Positions 36,824 to 46,125 of a DNA stretch of 64,000 nucleotides are shown in pieces; position 1 is the stretch's first letter, and the number at the start of each line of letters is the position of its first letter. The notes below the pieces were generated by a model. The model saw only the letters and a program-made list of their open reading frames with translations. It made no database searches and was not told where the DNA came from. The DNA is taken from NCBI GenBank assembly GCA_934725305.1, contig CAKVBA010000005.1, positions 1 through 64,000 on the forward strand, in the 5' to 3' direction. Position numbers and translations under genes: made by a program. This stretch comes from an uncultured Parabacteroides sp. (GTDB lineage: Bacteria > Bacteroidota > Bacteroidia > Bacteroidales > Tannerellaceae).

Positions 36824-39175
36824 CTACTCACTCTTGATGCTATCCACCGGATTGGCATTGGCCGCACGCCAGTTTTGGAAGGTAACGGTAGCGATGGTGA
36901 TCACGGCCACCAACAAGAACGCTACGGCATAGACCCACACATACATCGGCGTCTTGTAGGCAAAGTTCTCCAGCCAACGGCTCACGCCATACCAGGCCAA
37001 CGGCACGGCAATCACAAAGCAAAATATCATAATGCGGAGATAGACCTTGTTGAACATGATCAGAATCTCACCCGTAGAAGAACCCAACACCCTGCGAATG
37101 CCTATCTCTTTGCGGCGATATTCGCTATCAAACATCACAAGACCAAACACACCCACAATAGAGATGAAAACGGCAATCACACTAAAGAGAGTGATCAGCT
37201 TACTCATATTGACCTCTTTCCGATAAACCTGATCGAGCACCTCGTCAAAGAAGCGCACATGGAAAGGAAAATCCTTGTCAAACGTCTTAAGGGTTTTCTC
37301 GATATGCTGAACCGAAGCAAACATATCGCTACCGGCCTTGATCTGTACATAGAGATAGTTGTTCCAATACCAACTTTCATACGCTTCGCCATACAAGGTC
37401 TTTCCGGTCACCAGAAAACACATCGGCGTCACCTCCATGCGGAATGAGGCAAACTTTATATCGGGCATAAAACCGACAATCGGAATATCGTCTATCCCAA
37501 CATCATCCAACTCAAGATGATATTTCTTGCGTGCCGATTCATTAAAGATGAATGCTCCGGTCGATGTCAGGTGGTCTTCTTCCCGGAAGTCTCTTCCTTC
37601 GGTCACCGAAATACCCATCACACGCAGGAAGTTGGTTTCAACCGGAAGCACCTGAAAATTGACACTTTCTCCTTTATTCATACGCCCCCAATTCATATAC
37701 TGGTCTGACGAAGAGAGTATAGTTCGGGCAAAGGTCACATCTTCTACTTCGGCCCAATGGCGCAATTGTTCGCGAAGCGATTCATAATTCTTCTTCGCTT
37801 TGCTTCCGTTGATTTCACAAACAAGCAACTGATCTCGGTCGTATCCCAATGAGCTATTATGCATATAGCGGTTTTGCAACGACATAAACAAAGCACCTAT
37901 AATCAATGAGAAAGAGGCCACATACTGGATTGATATCAATAGGGCACGTAGCTTGCGACCTGTCGGCGAAAGGCCGAAAGAGCCCTTCAACACCAACGCC
38001 GGCTGAAACGACGTCATGTAGTAAGAGGGATAGATGCCGGCCAACAACCCGGTCAAGAGAGCCAGCAGAGCCGTTCCGCCCACCAAAGACAGATGGTTCA
38101 TCAGTCCCATATCGACACTGACCAGTTCGGCAAGGAAGCTCTTCCCGGCCAGATCAACCCAAAAGAGAGACAATCCAAACGCTAACAAAGCCACCAGCAT
38201 GGCTTCGAGAATCAGCGCCAGACGGATCTCTTCTGCGGAATTTCCCAATATCTTTTGCGTGTTGATGCTCTTGATGCGCATCGGCGTCAGAGAGGTGCTG
38301 AAATTAGTATAGTTGATGCCGGCAATCACCACAATCACCACGGCAATAGCCATCAACAACCATACGGTTTGCCAACTGGTCTTGGGCACATTGTCATACA
38401 AGACCTGTCCCGAAAAATGCAATCCGGTCAAAGGTTCCAGACGTAGCGAGATAGAACTCTTTCCAAGCAGGTCTCTCTCCTTCTCCTTGAAGTTCTCAAA
38501 CAATCCGGACGCATTCTCCGGACGATCAACGCGGATAAAGAAGGAGTAGTTCCAGTTGTCCCATGAATTCTTGTTCTCATCGCCCAATGAATAATAGATA
38601 CAATTACTCATCGAACTGTTTTCGGCAAAGTCGCGGTAAACACCACCGACGGTTATACTGCTCTTCCCGAATTGTAAAGATCGGCCCACGGCCGACTCTT
38701 TGCCGAATAACTTACGTGCCATGCTCTCAGGCATCAACACCTGCTTGTTATCCTTCAAGACATGGGCATCTCCTTCAACCATCTCCAGATTAAATACATC
38801 TGTAAAAGAGGGACTCACCTTGCGGGCTGACTCCTGATAATTGATCAATTGACCCGCCTGCTCAACCGAGAACAAAAGGGTTTCCGTTCCGGTGTCACAA
38901 ATCGTTCCGGCCAGGATATGAGGAGACGATTGGGTAAAAACTTCGGCCATGGGACGAGCCACAATGGCCATCTGTCCGCGTTCGCTTTCTACCACATCCA
39001 CTCTATAGATACAATCGGCCTGCTTCACCGAACGGTCAAACGTCCAGTCATATTGCAATTGCATCATAATGATGATGAAGGCGGCAAAGGCCAATGATAA
39101 GCCAAGTATATTCAATGTCATCGCCATCTTGAAGCGACGCACAATGCTTAAGAAATTTCGTAACAACGTCTTCAT
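36824..39175 (-). CDS. FtsX/MacB-type ABC transporter permease (2)
   Basis: 783 residues from the ATG at 39175 (MKTLLRNFLSIVRRFKMAMT), which aligns with the paralogue's start; an upstream in-frame start adds 19 unlike residues. It has the same two-block architecture as permease 1, with helix ILGLSLAFAAFIIIMMQL near the N-terminus and FSVIAVFISIVGVFGLVMFDSE in the last block. Its final 45 codons are nearly identical in DNA to permease 3 (40119), suggesting gene conversion. It lies 88 bp after the ATPase gene and presumably shares its sigma-54 promoter. Confidence 0.88.
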   Translation of the reverse strand: MKTLLRNFLSIVRRFKMAMTLNILGLSLAFAAFIIIMMQLQYDWTFDRSVKQADCIYRVDVVESERGQMAIVARPMAEVFTQSSPHILAGTICDTGTETLLFSVEQAGQLINYQESARKVSPSFTDVFNLEMVEGDAHVLKDNKQVLMPESMARKLFGKESAVGRSLQFGKSSITVGGVYRDFAENSSMSNCIYYSLGDENKNSWDNWNYSFFIRVDRPENASGLFENFKEKERDLLGKSSISLRLEPLTGLHFSGQVLYDNVPKTSWQTVWLLMAIAVVIVVIAGINYTNFSTSLTPMRIKSINTQKILGNSAEEIRLALILEAMLVALLAFGLSLFWVDLAGKSFLAELVSVDMGLMNHLSLVGGTALLALLTGLLAGIYPSYYMTSFQPALVLKGSFGLSPTGRKLRALLISIQYVASFSLIIGALFMSLQNRYMHNSSLGYDRDQLLVCEINGSKAKKNYESLREQLRHWAEVEDVTFARTILSSSDQYMNWGRMNKGESVNFQVLPVETNFLRVMGISVTEGRDFREEDHLTSTGAFIFNESARKKYHLELDDVGIDDIPIVGFMPDIKFASFRMEVTPMCFLVTGKTLYGEAYESWYWNNYLYVQIKAGSDMFASVQHIEKTLKTFDKDFPFHVRFFDEVLDQVYRKEVNMSKLITLFSVIAVFISIVGVFGLVMFDSEYRRKEIGIRRVLGSSTGEILIMFNKVYLRIMIFCFVIAVPLAWYGVSRWLENFAYKTPMYVWVYAVAFLLVAVITIATVTFQNWRAANANPVDSIKSE

Positions 39176-39262
39176 GTATCTTCTATCTGTTTGAAGGATT
39201 ACACTATAAAAGACAGGCGGTTTTCTCTTCATAGCAACCTATAAATACACCGCCTTCCTCTA

Positions 39263-39943
39263 CTAAATAAACTCACTCACGGAAGAGACAATCGTTCCAT
39301 CGAACAGATTGATCACCCGATGAGCAAATCCGGCATCATGCTTAGAGTGGGTTACCATCACGATGGTTGTTCCCTCTTTATTCAATTCGGTCAATAGCTG
39401 CATCACCTCTTCGCCATTCTTAGAGTCCAGATTACCGGTTGGCTCATCGGCAAGGATTATCTTCGGATTAGAAACCACGGCACGGGCAATGGCTACACGT
39501 TGCTGCTGACCTCCGGACAACTGTTGTGGAAAGTGAGAGGCACGATGACCGATGTTCATACGCTCCAAGATCTCGGCCACTCTACGCTTACGTTCGTCCG
39601 GCTTCACATTCATATAGGTGAGCGGAAGCTCTACATTCTCGAACACATTCAATTCATCAATCAAGTTGAAGCTCTGGAACACAAAACCTATGTTGCCCTT
39701 GCGCACACGTGTACGCTCCTTCTCCTTCAGATGGCCCACCTCCTGATCTCCTAAATAATAGTTTCCTTCTGATGGGTTATCGAGCAAACCCAAGATATTC
39801 AACAATGTTGATTTACCACATCCTGACGGTCCCATAATGGCAACAAACTCACCGTCTTTCACCTCTAATGACACTTTGTTCAGAGCGATTGTTTCCACCT
39901 CTTCTGTACGGAAAAACTTGCTTAATTCTTCAACCTTAATCAT
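39263..39943 (-). CDS. ABC transporter ATP-binding protein (LolD/MacB type)
   Basis: 226 residues with the complete ATPase set: Walker A GPSGCGKSTLLN, Q-loop VFQSFNLIDELNVFENVELP, signature LSGGQQQRVAIARA, Walker B IILADEPTGNLDS and H-loop TIVMVTHSKH. It is the only ATPase among four permease genes, so it probably powers several of them as a homodimer. First gene of the leftward unit with permeases 2 and 1. A sigma-54-like promoter lies 48 bp upstream with twin TGTC-N9-GACA sites further up. Confidence 0.93.
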   Translation of the reverse strand: MIKVEELSKFFRTEEVETIALNKVSLEVKDGEFVAIMGPSGCGKSTLLNILGLLDNPSEGNYYLGDQEVGHLKEKERTRVRKGNIGFVFQSFNLIDELNVFENVELPLTYMNVKPDERKRRVAEILERMNIGHRASHFPQQLSGGQQQRVAIARAVVSNPKIILADEPTGNLDSKNGEEVMQLLTELNKEGTTIVMVTHSKHDAGFAHRVINLFDGTIVSSVSEFI

Positions 39944-39990
39944 AACTTTATCGTTTTTGTTGTTTATTATTTTATTCTTTATCTACATTC

Positions 39991-40010
39991 ATTCAAATAC
40001 CATGCCAAAA
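39991..40010 (-). promoter_or_regulatory. Sigma-54-like promoter of the ATPase-permease unit
   Basis: The - strand reads TTTTGGCATGGTATTTGAAT. It fits TGGCAyG-N4-TTGnA, with the -24 GG intact and GA in place of GC at -12. It is 48 bp from the ATPase start codon, and 52 bp upstream lies a twin dyad. Confidence 0.7.
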
Positions 40011-40062
40011 CAGATAAACGGCTATTATATAGCGTTATAACAATCATAGCATTTACTTCTAT

Positions 40063-40100
40063 TGTCCAATTTTTTGACACTGGTGTCCAATTATTTGACA
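40063..40100. promoter_or_regulatory. Twin 17-bp activator sites (ATPase unit)
   Basis: TGTCCAATTTTTTGACA (40063-40079) and TGTCCAATTATTTGACA (40084-40100) are separated by CTGG, so centres are 21 bp apart (two helical turns). The same pair appears near 45067 and 48861. Likely enhancer sites for the sigma-54 activator at 48955. Confidence 0.75.
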
Positions 40101-40118
40101 CTTTTCATTCTCCGCTCG

Positions 40119-42488
40119 CTACTCACTCTTGATGCTATCCACCGGATTGGCATTGGCCGCACGCCAGTTTTGGAAGGTAACGGTAGCGATGGTGATCACG
40201 GCCACCAACAAGAACGCTACGGCATAGACCCACACATACATCGGCGTCTTATAAGCAAAATTCTCCAACCAACGGCTCACACCATACCAGGCCAACGGCG
40301 CGGCCACCACGAAGCAGATTACCACCACACGCAGATAGGCACGGTTAAACATCAACAAGATGTCATCAACCGTGGCTCCATGCACCTTGCGGATACCAAT
40401 CTCTTTGCGGCGATATTCGCTATCGAACACAACCAGGCCAAACACGCCTACCAACGAAAGGATGACGGCCAATAGGCTCAACACCCATATCATGCTATTA
40501 AACAACTCTTCGCGATGATAGAGCTGATCGAACACGGTGTCATAAAACTCTATCTGGAATGGATAAGAAGAATCCAGATCATTCAAGGTCTTGCGGATAT
40601 GGTCAACGGCGGCATGCACATCGATCCCCGCTTTCAAACGTATATAAGAGATGGGCATGGGCATATGGGCTTTGGCTACAGCAAAGGCGATATTGCCCTC
40701 TTGCTGGCGAAGCGAGGTCAGCTTCACATCTCCCACAAATCCAATCAGACGACCCGGCAACCACCGGCCAAAAGCATCTCCCAACTCCATCTGATATTGC
40801 TCACGCGCCTTTCGGTTAAAGATATAGTAGGTGTCCTGACCCTTCTCGTCGGCCTTCGTGAAGTTTCGGCCTGCTTCCATTTTGATCCCCATCAAATCGA
40901 GGAAATTGGGCGAACAACCGATCAAGAAGAATTGCACTTTTTCTCCTTTATACTCGGCTGTATTGGTGTTATATCCATCCTGAGAACCCACCTTTTCCAT
41001 CGCAAAAGCCACATCCTCGATACCGGGATATTCCTTCAGACGGTTGGCATAGGTCTCGTGGTGCTTCATATACAAAGTGCTGCTCAGCTCTACAATGGCC
41101 ACCTGATCTTTGTCGAAGCCCAACTGGTAGTGACGCATATAGCCGTTTTGCAATCGGATAAAGAGTGAAAAGATGATCAGTATCAACGAAAAGACAAACT
41201 GAATACCCATCAGAGCCGCACGTAGTTTACGACCCGAAGGCGACAATCCAAAGCTACGCTTCAAGACCAAAGCCGGAGGAAACGAAGTGACATACCATGC
41301 CGGATAGAGTCCGGACAAGACTCCGATCAAAAGGGCCAACAAGCCCGTAAAGGCAAGGATCATCCAATTAGAAGCCATATCGAGATCAGACTCAACGAAG
41401 GATAGCCATTGTGTATCAGCCAGCAGAGCGATGATAAACAGACCCAATATCCAAGCCACCACACTAATGATACAGGCCTCAGCCAACAGAGCCAGACGCA
41501 AAGAGGTTTCACTACTTCCCAACACCTTTTGCGTATTGATGCAACGGATGCGGAGCGGGGTCAACGAGGTGCTGAAGTTGGTAAAATTGATAGCGCCTAC
41601 CAGAATGATCAGCAGAGCAATACCCAACAACAGATAGGTAGTCTCCCGGTCTCCACTCTTGAAGATTCGTGCGTCAACACTTCCCGATTGAAAATAGATA
41701 TCGGTCAGGGGGATAAGCGTAACCCCGGCATCGGAATTCCACCTCTTACCGACAAAGTCGAAAGAGCGGTTGAAGTTGTCGGCCACCTCCTTGGCATTCG
41801 ACGCATCGTCGAGCAACAGGTAACAGATATAGTTGCTGGCCGTAAAATTCATGCGCATATATTCCGGATCAATGGCGGTGTAGATAACATTGCGCAACTG
41901 GGTATTACCGGGCAGATCCCGATAAACGGCTCCTACGGTATAGTTCAACTGGTTTTCATCTTTAGTCCATATCGGCTCTTCGGCATGTAGCGATTTTCCC
42001 ACGGCCGAACCGTTGCCAAACATACGACGAGCCATACTTTGCGGTATCATCACCTTGTCCGGCTGAGCCAAACAATGGGCATCGCCCTCTATCAAGGTCA
42101 ATCCAAACACCTGCGGAAAGGCGGGAGAGCAGCTATAGAGCGTCTCTTTATACCCCTGACGCATTCCTTCGCGCTCAACGGTAAAATAGATTTCACCGAT
42201 ATAGGGACAAAGCAGAGTGCCCGCTTCGATGTGGGGCGAAGAGGCAATCACCTCTTCTACCAATCCTCGTGAATGAATGGAGCCAAAGGTAGTATTCACA
42301 CCTGCCATATCTACCCGAAAAACCCGATCGGCCGTAGGATGGCAACGGTCAAAGGTGTATTCATAACGTACCTGCATCAATATAATCATAAAGGCAGCAA
42401 ACGCTACGGCAAAGCCAAATACATTCAATGTCATCGCCATCTTGAAGCGACGCACAATACTCAAAAAGTTTCGTAATAATAGTTTCAT
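40119..42488 (-). CDS. FtsX/MacB-type ABC transporter permease (3)
   Basis: 789 residues with the same two MacB/FtsX block layout as permeases 1 and 2; the N-terminus MKLLLRNFLSIVRRFKMAMT is almost identical to permease 2, and so is the C-terminus (WRAANANPVDSIKSE). It follows permease 4 by 63 bp in the same direction and has no promoter of its own that I can see, so it is the second gene of that unit. Between the two genes are three 15-bp tandem repeats at 42491-42535. The stop codon is only 19 bp from the twin activator sites of the ATPase unit. Confidence 0.88.
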   Translation of the reverse strand: MKLLLRNFLSIVRRFKMAMTLNVFGFAVAFAAFMIILMQVRYEYTFDRCHPTADRVFRVDMAGVNTTFGSIHSRGLVEEVIASSPHIEAGTLLCPYIGEIYFTVEREGMRQGYKETLYSCSPAFPQVFGLTLIEGDAHCLAQPDKVMIPQSMARRMFGNGSAVGKSLHAEEPIWTKDENQLNYTVGAVYRDLPGNTQLRNVIYTAIDPEYMRMNFTASNYICYLLLDDASNAKEVADNFNRSFDFVGKRWNSDAGVTLIPLTDIYFQSGSVDARIFKSGDRETTYLLLGIALLIILVGAINFTNFSTSLTPLRIRCINTQKVLGSSETSLRLALLAEACIISVVAWILGLFIIALLADTQWLSFVESDLDMASNWMILAFTGLLALLIGVLSGLYPAWYVTSFPPALVLKRSFGLSPSGRKLRAALMGIQFVFSLILIIFSLFIRLQNGYMRHYQLGFDKDQVAIVELSSTLYMKHHETYANRLKEYPGIEDVAFAMEKVGSQDGYNTNTAEYKGEKVQFFLIGCSPNFLDLMGIKMEAGRNFTKADEKGQDTYYIFNRKAREQYQMELGDAFGRWLPGRLIGFVGDVKLTSLRQQEGNIAFAVAKAHMPMPISYIRLKAGIDVHAAVDHIRKTLNDLDSSYPFQIEFYDTVFDQLYHREELFNSMIWVLSLLAVILSLVGVFGLVVFDSEYRRKEIGIRKVHGATVDDILLMFNRAYLRVVVICFVVAAPLAWYGVSRWLENFAYKTPMYVWVYAVAFLLVAVITIATVTFQNWRAANANPVDSIKSE

Positions 42489-42490
42489 AT

Positions 42491-42535
42491 CAATTGTTTG
42501 TTTTACAATTGTTTGTTTTACAATTGTTTGTTTTA
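42491..42535. repeat. Triple 15-bp tandem repeat
   Basis: CAATTGTTTGTTTTA is repeated three times without a gap, in the 5' leader of permease 3. Copy number could vary by slippage and alter the spacing between the two permease genes. Confidence 0.85.
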
Positions 42536-42551
42536 CATCTATTTATTTCTA

Positions 42552-44954
42552 TTACTCACTCTTCAGACAATTAACCGGATTCTCGCGTGCGGCCTTCTCC
42601 GATCTAATAATAACAACCAGCACAACAACAACCAATACGGCCACACCACAACCCAAGAAGATATACCAGGAAAGAGGCACCTTCTCGATAAACTGCTCTT
42701 GCCATTTGCCGGCAATCACATAGGCAATCAAGCCGCCCACCACCACGGCCGGCAAAGCCATGCGGGTGATATCATGCAGATACATCTTTATCACTTCGCG
42801 GATAGTGGCTCCATTAATCTTACGGATAGCCATTTCTTTACGGCGTCGGTTCACCTCGTCTTGTGTATAGCCCACCAGACCGATCAACGAGATCAGCAGG
42901 GTTGTCAATCCTCCAATCAACACCGCACTACGGAAACGACGTGCATCGCTATAGCAGTTGACCATCTCGCTCCGATAAGAGAAAAGCGGCATCAAGCGGT
43001 CGGGAAATGTTTGCTCCATCACATGCCGGGCTTGTGCCATGGCATCACTGGATAGTTGATAGAATTGTACCACCAAGATTTCGCTCGGAACAGAACGGTA
43101 AAACAACACCTTCGGACGTTCATCCACACCGGAGATTGAGCCCAGACGGAAATCTTCAAACACACCACAAATAGTAAACGGAGTGTTGTTGTCGCCGCTA
43201 TGCTCGGTCACCAAGATCTGTTTACCTACGGCTCCGTCCGACCAATCAACGAAACGGCTCATCTTTTCTACAAAGCTACGGCTCACCATCACTTCGTCGG
43301 AATAGGCCACACCCTCACGGAACGAACGTCCCTCAACGACCGGAATCTCCATCATCTCTAAATAGCCTTCACCACAACTATACAGATCGGCCACATTGAA
43401 CAACTCTCTATCAGAACCGGGCAAATAGATATTATTGCCGTTGGCACGGGCAAACAATAATTGCGAACAGGTGGTTACCTTCTTCACCACGGGCAGACGC
43501 ATCATCTCGTCAATCACCTTGCGGCGTGCGGTTGAATCGGTTCCGGCCAGATTGGTAAAAGCCATCTCTTCATACTGATAGCCGGGCTTGTCGTGAGTCA
43601 TATAGTCGTATTGACGGCCAATCACTACCAACAAGGTCAACAAAAAGCCGGCGGCCACAAATTGAACGGAGAGCAACCCCAGCTTCCACAAGCGCTTATT
43701 CTCCTTCAATCCTCGAAAGGCGGCTATCACCGGAATGTGGGCATACAAATAGCCCGGTACAAATCCGGTGGCCAACAACACAACCACACAAATCAATGCC
43801 AACACAACCGATCCTTTTGAAAGGAACAACGTCTCAACAGAGACCGACAACAACTCTTCGACCACCTCGCTAAAGGCCAGAATAAGCAACATCGCTATCG
43901 CTACGGAGATCAACACATGAAGCAAGGCTTCGAAGAATACCATCGTATGGATGTCTCGTGCACCAGCACCATAGCATTTACGTACCGACACCTCTTTGAC
44001 GCGATTGATGATTGATGAAACCACAATCAGTATATAATTCATCACGGCCGTAAAAATCAGAGCCAAAGCCAACAGAGAGAGCAACCACATAGAGCGCTTC
44101 ACCTCCGGATTGTTGGTGTGTAGTTCGGTTAGCTTATAGAATGAATAAGAGAGATTTATATCACTTTGTGCCCTCAGGGCTTCCATATCAATGTGACGGC
44201 CCATCACCGTATGTATCTCGTCCATCAGCTCTTCGGGATGAACGCCCGGAATCAATTTGATATATCCCCTATAACGGTCGTTGCCCAGCCAATTTATCGT
44301 ACCGTCGAACCGACCATTGGACTGGCGCAACATCAACTGGCGATAGGTCACCAAGCTCAACACAACGTCCACACCATACAGATGAGAGTTTTCAGGAATC
44401 TCTTCAAACACACCTCCAATGGTCAGATGATAGCCGGGCCACTCGTCGGGCGTGATCTGCTTGCCTACGACATTCCCTCCCATCAACTTGGCCAAACGGT
44501 CAGAGATCATCACCTGTTCCGGTAGCGACAACACCTGCTTGGGGTCGCCCGACAATATCTTACGCGGAAAGAAATCAAAGAAACAACTATCAGCCGTAAT
44601 CATCTGATTGATGGAATATTTCTGCTTGGTATCCACCATCGTTACATTAGCCTTACCAAGTAACGGCGTAAAGCGTGTAGCCGCTTCTATCTGTGGTATC
44701 TCTTCTTTCAACCCAACCACAACGCCGCCACTAATTCCCTCAAACTCGCTCAAGTCGTTGTTCCTCTTTATTTTTTCATAAAGTCGGTAAATACGGTCGC
44801 CATCGGGATAGAAATCATCATACGATTGTTCAAAATAGACTTTGGCAATCAACACCAATCCAACGGCCAGCCCTACCGACAAAGAGGTTATCTTCATCAG
44901 GTTGTGACGTCCCTTCTGAAACAAGGAGCGACATGCTATTAATAAATTCTTCAT
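42552..44954 (-). CDS. FtsX/MacB-type ABC transporter permease (4)
   Basis: 800 residues with the two-block FtsX/MacB layout. It is the most divergent of the four: it starts MKNLLIACRSLFQKGRHNLMKITSLSVGLAVGLVLIAKV and ends KAARENPVNCLKSE, versus ANANPVDSIKSE in the others. First gene of the unit whose sigma-54-like promoter is at 44994-45013, with permease 3 behind it. No ATPase is in this unit, so it must borrow one, probably that at 39263. Confidence 0.88.
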   Translation of the reverse strand: MKNLLIACRSLFQKGRHNLMKITSLSVGLAVGLVLIAKVYFEQSYDDFYPDGDRIYRLYEKIKRNNDLSEFEGISGGVVVGLKEEIPQIEAATRFTPLLGKANVTMVDTKQKYSINQMITADSCFFDFFPRKILSGDPKQVLSLPEQVMISDRLAKLMGGNVVGKQITPDEWPGYHLTIGGVFEEIPENSHLYGVDVVLSLVTYRQLMLRQSNGRFDGTINWLGNDRYRGYIKLIPGVHPEELMDEIHTVMGRHIDMEALRAQSDINLSYSFYKLTELHTNNPEVKRSMWLLSLLALALIFTAVMNYILIVVSSIINRVKEVSVRKCYGAGARDIHTMVFFEALLHVLISVAIAMLLILAFSEVVEELLSVSVETLFLSKGSVVLALICVVVLLATGFVPGYLYAHIPVIAAFRGLKENKRLWKLGLLSVQFVAAGFLLTLLVVIGRQYDYMTHDKPGYQYEEMAFTNLAGTDSTARRKVIDEMMRLPVVKKVTTCSQLLFARANGNNIYLPGSDRELFNVADLYSCGEGYLEMMEIPVVEGRSFREGVAYSDEVMVSRSFVEKMSRFVDWSDGAVGKQILVTEHSGDNNTPFTICGVFEDFRLGSISGVDERPKVLFYRSVPSEILVVQFYQLSSDAMAQARHVMEQTFPDRLMPLFSYRSEMVNCYSDARRFRSAVLIGGLTTLLISLIGLVGYTQDEVNRRRKEMAIRKINGATIREVIKMYLHDITRMALPAVVVGGLIAYVIAGKWQEQFIEKVPLSWYIFLGCGVAVLVVVVLVVIIRSEKAARENPVNCLKSE

Positions 44955-44993
44955 ACCGATTATTATTTTAATTATTCTTTTCTACACTACTCC

Positions 44994-45013
44994 ATTCAAA
45001 TATCATGCCAAAA
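44994..45013 (-). promoter_or_regulatory. Sigma-54-like promoter of the permease 4-3 unit
   Basis: The - strand reads TTTTGGCATGATATTTGAAT, with one base different from the 39991 copy. It lies 40 bp before the start codon of permease 4, and 53 bp downstream of the twin activator sites. Confidence 0.7.
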
Positions 45014-45066
45014 CAGATAAACGGCTATTATACAATAATATATCTATCACAATATTTACTTCCTAC

Positions 45067-45104
45067 TGTCCAATTTTTTGACACTGGTGTCTAATTTTTT
45101 GACA
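45067..45104. promoter_or_regulatory. Twin 17-bp activator sites (permease 4-3 unit)
   Basis: TGTCCAATTTTTTGACA (45067-45083), CTGG, TGTCTAATTTTTTGACA (45088-45104): same length, spacer and phasing as at 40063 and 48861, with one substitution (C to T) in the second site. Confidence 0.75.
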
Positions 45105-46125
45105 CTTTTAGAAATGTTCACCTATCACCCAGAGGGCGTTGCCCCGAGTTATGGAGTGCACAAAAAAACGAAAACATGGAATCTCTAATCAATGATGATA
45201 GTTATTGTAATTTAATCAAGTTCGTTTTTGCTAACAACGAGAGATAAATCCATTAGAGACAACGGGGCATTTTGTCACGACGGACAGACAAGTCCGTCTC
45301 GGGCTAAAGAGTCTATAAAATAAGGTTATAGGCTCTTTTTTAAGGGTCTATAGAGTTTTTGAAAAAAGGGTATAGACTATTCGGAAAAAGTATAGGGACT
45401 TTTTTGAAAATGGGTAGGCACTCCGCTGGGATTGGGTAGGCACTCCGCTGGAAAGGAATAGTTACCCAATTTCCGAAAATAGCCTACTCCTTTTTCAGAG
45501 GATTAACAACCTCTTGTCCGCTCGTTGACTTATTGTATTTTTATAGAAATAAAGAATATGCTATTTTGATGCAGGGTATTCGGCAAAATGGCAGCTCTAC
45601 CGTACTTTTGCCCCTGTAGGGCGTAACCCATTATTTATCACATACCCAGGGCGTTGCCCCGGGCTAAGGAGCCCATTGGGCTTTCAGCCCGTTGTTGACG
45701 CACAAACAATCTTCCCAAAACCATACGACGGAATGCTCGTTGTTACAACGTTGTTGGTTTCCCATCCTTGCTTCATCATTCCTTCTTGTCGTTAGTGTTA
45801 TAGCTATGCGCCCTGTAAGGGGCAGCTCTAATATCACATTGTTTTTATAGTTGCCTTACAGGGCGTAACCATCTAAACACCTTTTACCCAGGGCGTTGTC
45901 ATGGGCTAAGAAAAACATTGCCCATGGCTTTCGCCACGGGCGCCGTTGCTATGTTGACGTTATCGTCGTGAATATTATATGGATGTGCTTTAAACGCGCC
46001 TCCAAATGGAGATGCCCAGGGCACTCGCCCTGGGTAGATAATGAGCATCACTGCCCATTCGCAAATAGAGTAAAATTAAAAAGAGTGTCGTATTCGATTT
46101 GTGTCAAACAACGGTCTGATGCGGT
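45105..46125. repeat. Composite interspersed-repeat island, copy 2
   Basis: About 1 kb with no gene. It includes palindromic units AGAGGGCGTTGCCC (about 45130), the module with 'ggcactccg' (45410-45455), CCCCTGTAGGGCGTAACCC (45612), ACCCAGGGCGTTGCCCCGGG (45644), GCCCATTGGGCTTTCAGCCC (45670) and CCCAGGGCACTCGCCCTGGG (46014). Most of 45270-45790 is the reverse of 24530-23860. It splits the efflux operons: HlyD/TolC on the right, permeases 4 and 3 on the left. Short frames here look like translated repeat. Confidence 0.7.

Noticed and set aside
34430..39175. Permeases as lone FtsX cell-division proteins
   Set aside because: Their size (about 780 residues), two MacB-type domains and the linked ATPase, adaptor and TolC gene fit an efflux role better.
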